From JBBRSD01 sp038245725 (GTDB lineage Bacteria > Actinomycetota > Coriobacteriia > Anaerosomatales > JAAXUF01): a stretch of 64,000 nt of DNA. How positions within the stretch are numbered: position 1 is the stretch's first letter; each line of letters opens with the position of its first letter. A program made the position numbers and the translations under genes. A model generated the notes under the pieces. That model did not search any database, was not told the DNA's origin, and worked only from the letters and a program-made list of their open reading frames with translations. Positions 59,584 through 64,000 of the stretch are shown here, piece by piece. The stretch covers positions 62,001 to 126,000 of the forward strand of contig JBBRSD010000006.1 of NCBI GenBank assembly GCA_038245725.1, given 5' to 3'.

Positions 59584-59659
59584 TCTCGGCTTGGTAGCTG
59601 CTACGCTCGGGCCGGCTCCCGGTAGTGGGGGTCGGCCCGTCGCATGGAAGGACGAACCG

Positions 59660-60430
59660 ATGCTCTCGATTCGCGAAGTGGACCGCGTCAAAGTCCTCGG
59701 CGAACCGAACAAGAAGACCGGCGTGCGCCGAAAGGTCGGCACCGTCGGTTACGTGCTGTTCCATCCCACCGAGCTGCGGGTAGTGGGCTTCGCCGTCGAG
59801 CGCAGCGATCTCGCGCTCATGGTCGAGCGCAAGGACCGCTACATCGCGCTCGATCGGGTCGTGCTTGTCGACCGCGAGCTTCAGACCCACGGCAAAGCCG
59901 GGTGGGACAAAGCGGCGGCCAATCGGCTCGGCATCGAATGGGACGCGACGGTCGCGTGGGCGGGGATGCCGGTGCGTAGCGAGTCCGGCCAGAAGCTGGG
60001 CACCGTGCGCGACGCGGTCTTTGACGAGAAGACAGGCGAGCTCAACGCGCTCGGCTTGTCTGAGGGCACGAGCAGGGACGTCGCCATCGGCGTCCGCAAT
60101 CTGCCGGCTCGGATGGTGCGCAGCTTCGATGGCGAGGCGGTCGTCGTCGCCGACGAAGCCGCTGACGTCGAGGTCGACGGTGGTGCGGCCGCCACGGCCG
60201 GCAAAGCAGCCGCCGTCGTGAAGATGAAGACGGAGCTTGCCGCTGACTCAGCGACCGAGAAGTTCGACGAAGCTGCCGTCGTGGCGGGCGAGGCTGCGGG
60301 AAAGGCGGTGTTCGCCGCGAAGAGCGCGGCGAAGGCTGCCGCCAACACCGTGACCGGCAAGAAGGCTGTCGGGTGGCTCAAGGCGCTCAGGGACGAGGTC
60401 AAGGACGCGATCGGCCCCGACGACGACTGA
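59660..60430 (+). CDS. PRC-barrel domain protein with Ala-rich tail
   Basis: 256 aa from ATG 59660, with GGAAGG upstream. Two PRC-barrel modules: residues about 5-75 (VGTVGYVLFHPTELRVVGFAVER) and 95-155 (KLGTVRDAVFDEKTGELNALGLS). The last ~90 residues are Ala/Lys-rich and helical, like the YtxH protein upstream. PRC barrels are small beta domains used in RNA-processing factors and photosynthetic reaction-centre H subunits. The pair with the YtxH gene suggests one stress-related operon. Function unknown. Confidence 0.85.
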   Translation: MLSIREVDRVKVLGEPNKKTGVRRKVGTVGYVLFHPTELRVVGFAVERSDLALMVERKDRYIALDRVVLVDRELQTHGKAGWDKAAANRLGIEWDATVAWAGMPVRSESGQKLGTVRDAVFDEKTGELNALGLSEGTSRDVAIGVRNLPARMVRSFDGEAVVVADEAADVEVDGGAAATAGKAAAVVKMKTELAADSATEKFDEAAVVAGEAAGKAVFAAKSAAKAAANTVTGKKAVGWLKALRDEVKDAIGPDDD

Positions 60431-60558
60431 TGCCGCCCGTCACACTGCGTCGTACCAGCCGCGCTTCTCGGCGACGGGTGGGCAACAGCGTGCCTCGAGC
60501 AAGGCGCCCGCTCTATACTGGACAGACACTAGCGCACGATTCCATCTGATTGCAGGCC

Positions 60559-61197
60559 ATGACGCGCAAGCTTCGCCCACTCCAGTTCGATGATCTCGAC
60601 CGTCTCCCGTCGGGTTGTGCGGGCTGCGCGTTTTGGGAGAGCGCGGGAGAGCGCGAGCGACGCTGCGGCTCGACGTGCGACTCGGAGCACCAACGCGCCT
60701 GGTTCCGTAGAGTGAGTGATGAGTGGGGGGTCTGCGGACGCGTCGCCTACGAAGACGACGAGGTGCTCGGCTTCATCAAGTACGCACCGAGCGGCTACTT
60801 CCCCCAAGCTGCGACCTTCGCCGCGGCGCCCGAAGATCCCTCCGTACCGATGATCAGCTGCCTTCACATCGCCACTGATGCGCGCCATCGCGGGCTGGGC
60901 ACGCTCCTCTTGCGCGCGTGTCTGCGCGACCTCGTTCAGCGTGGCGAGCGCCGCGTCGAGGCCTTCGCGCAGACGGATGCCGCGGTCAACATCGACGACG
61001 TCCCCATGCTGGGCATGCCGTTCCTGCTGCGAAACGGCTTCGTGGTCTCGCGGTCCGACCCGCGTTATCCGCTCATGCGGTTGGATCTGCGTACGCTCGC
61101 CGTGTTGCGCGAGGACCTTGAATCCGTGCTCGAATCACTCCGTTTTCCGATGCGCGTGCCGTCCCGAGCGCCCGCGTCGCTTTCCAACGAGAGGTAG
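60559..61197 (+). CDS. GNAT family N-acetyltransferase with Cys-rich N-terminus
   Basis: 212 aa from ATG 60559 (a TTG at 60550 is also in frame). The acetyl-CoA motif is HIATDARHRGLGTLLLRACL (RxxGLG). Before it, residues 13-35 contain CAGCAFWES and CGSTCDSEHQ; four cysteines spaced in pairs could bind metal or form disulfides, which is unusual for GNATs. MPFLLRNGFVV near the end is the standard GNAT C-terminal beta strand. Substrate unknown. It precedes YbaK by four bases. Confidence 0.85.
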   Translation: MTRKLRPLQFDDLDRLPSGCAGCAFWESAGERERRCGSTCDSEHQRAWFRRVSDEWGVCGRVAYEDDEVLGFIKYAPSGYFPQAATFAAAPEDPSVPMISCLHIATDARHRGLGTLLLRACLRDLVQRGERRVEAFAQTDAAVNIDDVPMLGMPFLLRNGFVVSRSDPRYPLMRLDLRTLAVLREDLESVLESLRFPMRVPSRAPASLSNER

Positions 61198-61201
61198 ACC
61201 C

Positions 61202-61690
61202 GTGACCGACCCGCCCCGCAAAGGGGGCTCCCGAGAACGCGTGCGAACCTTCCTCGAGGCTCACGGTCTCGCAGACGAGATCGTCGAGTTCGAGCAGTCC
61301 ACCAAGACCGCAGCCGAGGCAGCCGATGCCATGGGATGCGAACTCGGGCAGATCGTGAAGTCGCTCGTCGTGGTCGTCGACGGGCAATCGTCCGTCGTGG
61401 CGCTCGTTGCCGGAGACCGCAAGGGCGATCTGCACGCCATCGCGGTCGAGCTGGGCGGCGCGAAGGCGAAGATGGCCGACGCCGACACCGTTCGCGCCGC
61501 CACTGGCTATGCGATCGGGGGAGTGTCACCCTTCGCACTTCCAGACAGCCTGCCGGTGCTCTTCGACGACTCGCTCATGCGCTTCGAGGTCGTCTACCCT
61601 GCGGCAGGAACGCCGTCGTCGATGGTGCGCATGGACCGAGACGGGCTTCTCGGCATGAGCGGCGCGCGCGTGGCACGCATATCGCTCTGA
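61202..61690 (+). CDS. YbaK/EbsC family aminoacyl-tRNA deacylase-like protein
   Basis: 162 aa from GTG 61202, with GAGAGG upstream. PF04073 features: TKTAAEAADAMGCELGQIVKSLVVVVDG (the Lys that contacts substrate is in IVKSL), VVALVAGDRKGD, and ATGYAIGGVSPFALP. This family edits mischarged tRNA such as Cys-tRNA(Pro) in trans. It is a stand-alone domain of normal size, in an operon with the GNAT gene. Confidence 0.92.
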   Translation: MTDPPRKGGSRERVRTFLEAHGLADEIVEFEQSTKTAAEAADAMGCELGQIVKSLVVVVDGQSSVVALVAGDRKGDLHAIAVELGGAKAKMADADTVRAATGYAIGGVSPFALPDSLPVLFDDSLMRFEVVYPAAGTPSSMVRMDRDGLLGMSGARVARISL

Positions 61691-61733
61691 TTTTCGGCTC
61701 GTTCCGACGGTAGAAGAAAAGGACCCGCACCAG

Positions 61734-62870
61734 GTGTATCAAACCGTCCCGCCTCATCCCCACCGTCGCACGACGACGTTTGTACTCTCTATCGTGAGCC
61801 TGTGTCTGCTCGCGCTCTTTCTCGCGCTCGCCTTCAATCTGAAGCAACCGATCTCGCTGACCGTTGACGGGGTGAAGATGAAGGTGCGCGCCGGCACTAC
61901 CGTCGCCGAACTGCAGAGCAGCGGGGCGATCTCGTCTCACGCCGGCCGGGTTCTCTCGATCAAGGGCGCGATTCTCGGCGACGCCGAGGGCGAGCCAGTG
62001 CTCATCGAGCGCAACGGGCGATCAGCGGCGAGCAACGAGATCGTCTTCGATGGCGACGTGCTCATGAGTTCGAGCGGTGCCGACAGTACCGAGGCCACAG
62101 TGGCGGTGCGCGAACCGATTCCGATGCAGACCCGCATCCAAGGGACGGGTCCGGTCATGCAGCTTGCCAGCCCAGGGTCGGTCGGCGTCCGCGAAGCCGT
62201 GCTCGGGGCCGTCTCGAGGGACGTCGTCTCTAGCCGGACGGTCACGCCGGAGCAGCCCATGGTGGTCCTGCGCGTTCGTCCCTCGCCGACCGACAAGCTC
62301 ATCGCGCTCACGTTCGACGACGGCCCGTGGCCGGGACACACCGAGAAGATCCTGCAGATCCTCAAGGCCGAGAAAGTCCACGCCACGTTCTTCATGGTCG
62401 GCATACGCGTCAAGCTCTCGCCCGGACTGGCGCGACTGGTCGTTGCCGACGGCAACCTTGTGGGCAACCACACGCTCAGCCACCGGGAACTGACGAAGAA
62501 CTCCGCCAAAGAGGTCAAGCATCAGATCATGGGCGGCGCCGATGCCATCTTCCGGGCGACCGGCGTACGCCCCATCTGGTTCCGTCCCCCGTACGGCTCC
62601 ATCAACGGTGGCGTATGGAAGGAGACGCGACAACTTCATCTGCGCGTCGCGATGTGGGACATCGACACCCGCGACTGGAGCCGTCCCGGCGTCAAACACA
62701 TCGTCACGGTCGCCGAGAAGCACGCGAGCAAGGGCGCGATCATCCTGATGCACGACGGAGGGGGCAGTGACCGTACGCAGACCATCGCGGCGCTGCCGAC
62801 GGTCATTCGCGACCTGAAGAAGCGCGGCTTCGTCTTCGTCACGCTGCAGGAACTCGCGGACGCCCACTAA
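61734..62870 (+). CDS. Polysaccharide deacetylase (CE4/NodB) with membrane anchor
   Basis: 378 aa from GTG 61734. One N-terminal membrane helix (about 15-36) leads to a ~150-residue extracytoplasmic region with a small beta domain (ISLTVDGVKMKVRAGTTVAELQ, a DUF348-like ubiquitin-fold) and then the NodB domain (about 188-375): TFDDGPWPGHT (193-203), GNHTLSH (244-250), RPPYG (284-288), MWDIDTRDW and ILMHDGGG. The metal triad Asp-His-His is complete. It probably deacetylates peptidoglycan or surface glycan. The lipoprotein gene follows after three bases. Confidence 0.93.
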   Translation: MYQTVPPHPHRRTTTFVLSIVSLCLLALFLALAFNLKQPISLTVDGVKMKVRAGTTVAELQSSGAISSHAGRVLSIKGAILGDAEGEPVLIERNGRSAASNEIVFDGDVLMSSSGADSTEATVAVREPIPMQTRIQGTGPVMQLASPGSVGVREAVLGAVSRDVVSSRTVTPEQPMVVLRVRPSPTDKLIALTFDDGPWPGHTEKILQILKAEKVHATFFMVGIRVKLSPGLARLVVADGNLVGNHTLSHRELTKNSAKEVKHQIMGGADAIFRATGVRPIWFRPPYGSINGGVWKETRQLHLRVAMWDIDTRDWSRPGVKHIVTVAEKHASKGAIILMHDGGGSDRTQTIAALPTVIRDLKKRGFVFVTLQELADAH

Positions 62871-62873
62871 GCG

Positions 62874-63998
62874 ATGCGGCCGCATTCCAAGATTGCAATC
62901 CCGCTCGTTGCCGTCGGCGCGCTACTCGTTGCCGCGATCGCGTCGACGGGCTGTTCGCGGTTCACTCTGCACAATCCGCTCTCGGGCGTCATCGAACCGA
63001 GCATCACCCCGTCCCCGAGTCAGCGCGGTTCGCAGGTGGTCGATCGCGACTTCAACTTCGAAGACGTTCGCGTGAAGCTCACGGTCCCGGTCAATCGAGC
63101 CGTGTACTCGGGCTCCAGCAGCGCCCAGAAGAGCGCGATCTTCATCGGTGGCGCGAATCCTGCCAACTGGGTGGGGGACTACTACCGCGCCTTCATCAGC
63201 GAAAAGCACCAGGAAGTCTTCTACACCTCGCTGCTGGAAGCTCTCCATTCCGCACGCCAGAAAGAGCACCTCGACTCATCCCGATACGTCGAACTCGTGA
63301 CGTCGATGGTGCAGGAGATGGAGTACCGGATCGACCCGGGCAGCCTGGCGCCGAAGTTCCCGATCGAGACGTTCGGCGACGGATACGGCGACTGTGACGA
63401 CAAGACGCTGCTCGCGGCCGCGCTCCTTTCGCGTGACGGCTACGACGTGGCGATTCTGTTGTTCTCTCCGGAGGAGCACGTCGCGCTCGGCATCCGAGCG
63501 CCCGGCCTTGACTACAAGCACACCGGTTACGCCTACGTGGAGATGACCGAGCCATCGCTCGTAGGTGTCCCCGCCGAGAAGCTCGCGGGAAACGTTCGGC
63601 TGAAGTCCCAGCCCGACGTCATTCGGATAGGCAAGGGCGCCGGAGCGTTCGCCGCGGTCGACCAGATCGAGTATATCCAGCGGAGCCTACGTGAGATCCG
63701 GGCCGACGAGATGCGGCTGAGCGGACAGATCGACGCGTCCAAAGCGGAGCTGACCCGGCGCAAAACGGCGTTGGAAGCGGCGAAGCAGACCGAGCAGAAT
63801 TCGAGCGGCAACCTGGCTGCGTTGACCGCCGCCGTGCAGGAGTACAACTCGCAGGTGGGGCAGTACAACCACCGCGTAGCGCAGCTGACCGCGGTGATCG
63901 ACCGATACAACTCGCTTGTCGCGGCGGAGCGCTTCGTCGTGGGGCACCAGACCGCACGCCCGCAGGTGTATCAGCGCCTGCGCGACCTCGGGCTGTAG
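62874..63998 (+). CDS. Lipoprotein with transglutaminase-like domain and C-terminal coiled coil
   Basis: 374 aa. Lipobox STGC with Cys27. A transglutaminase-like core (about 110-230) has the Cys174 in YGDCDDKTLLAAALL and His202 in EEHVALGI, the Cys/His pair of the fold. A C-terminal coiled coil covers about 265-345. Members of this fold may be proteases, cross-linking enzymes or scaffolds. It directly follows the deacetylase gene and probably shares its transcript, pointing to a cell-envelope role. The stop is at 63996-63998, close to the window end. Confidence 0.85.
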   Translation: MRPHSKIAIPLVAVGALLVAAIASTGCSRFTLHNPLSGVIEPSITPSPSQRGSQVVDRDFNFEDVRVKLTVPVNRAVYSGSSSAQKSAIFIGGANPANWVGDYYRAFISEKHQEVFYTSLLEALHSARQKEHLDSSRYVELVTSMVQEMEYRIDPGSLAPKFPIETFGDGYGDCDDKTLLAAALLSRDGYDVAILLFSPEEHVALGIRAPGLDYKHTGYAYVEMTEPSLVGVPAEKLAGNVRLKSQPDVIRIGKGAGAFAAVDQIEYIQRSLREIRADEMRLSGQIDASKAELTRRKTALEAAKQTEQNSSGNLAALTAAVQEYNSQVGQYNHRVAQLTAVIDRYNSLVAAERFVVGHQTARPQVYQRLRDLGL

Positions 63999-64000
63999 CT

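Overview
The window is a high-GC, densely coding bacterial chromosome segment with many GTG and TTG starts. Two encoded tRNAs carry CCA. There is no mobile element, CRISPR array or rRNA. Gene content (OFA-type MFS carrier, UPF0182 membrane protein, bifunctional nuclease, HD-GYP proteins, T-box leader, an apparent UGA-coded selenoprotein) suggests an Actinomycetota chromosome, most like the Coriobacteriia or related anaerobic lineages. That placement is inferred from content, not from a marker gene.

Layout. 1-2.9 kb: MacB-type ABC exporter (5' end cut by the window), bifunctional nuclease, YjbQ protein, tRNA-Ile. 3.4-10.3 kb: large secreted fibronectin-III protein, O-antigen-ligase-like membrane protein, DEAD-box helicase. 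10.4-19.3 kb: one giant gene (2947 aa) for a cyclic-beta-glucan-synthase-like GT84/GH94 enzyme. 19.4-20.2 kb: rhodanese-thioredoxin fusion read through an in-frame UGA, with a bacterial SECIS-like hairpin after the UGA and a CsoR/CstR-type operator in its promoter. 20.2-20.6 kb: gene-free region with a strong terminator, a candidate structured RNA. 20.6-24.3 kb: amt-glnB, a CPA2 antiporter and tRNA-Ala. 24.3-30.4 kb: small membrane proteins and a lipoprotein, a secreted M6 metalloprotease and an OFA-family transporter. 30.7-34.1 kb: APC permease and two TrkA-type RCK proteins.

34.3-39.5 kb: housekeeping enzymes (glutamine amidotransferase, EamA exporter, GNAT, acylphosphatase, tautomerase, hemolysin-III protein) and a divergent pair of molybdopterin lipoprotein and FAD/NAD reductase. 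39.6-51.1 kb: two copies of a module pairing a HEAT-repeat protein with an HD-GYP-type protein. The copies flank a CorC/HlyC-type protein, an amidohydrolase, a methyltransferase and Maf, and all four module proteins appear to share one N-terminal domain. 51.1-56.4 kb: UPF0182 protein, a possible c-di-AMP riboswitch before a small lytic transglycosylase, holin-like proteins and a stand-alone domain like the N-terminus of cyanophycin synthetase. 56.4-64 kb: T-box leader controlling an aminotransferase-ddl operon, YtxH and PRC-barrel proteins, GNAT, YbaK, a polysaccharide deacetylase and a transglutaminase-like lipoprotein.

The strongest candidate for something new is the seleno-rhodanese/thioredoxin at 19468-20166 with its SECIS-like element and apparent per-/polysulfide-type operator. 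Next are the duplicated HEAT/HD modules and the unidentified structured RNA at 20.26-20.62 kb.
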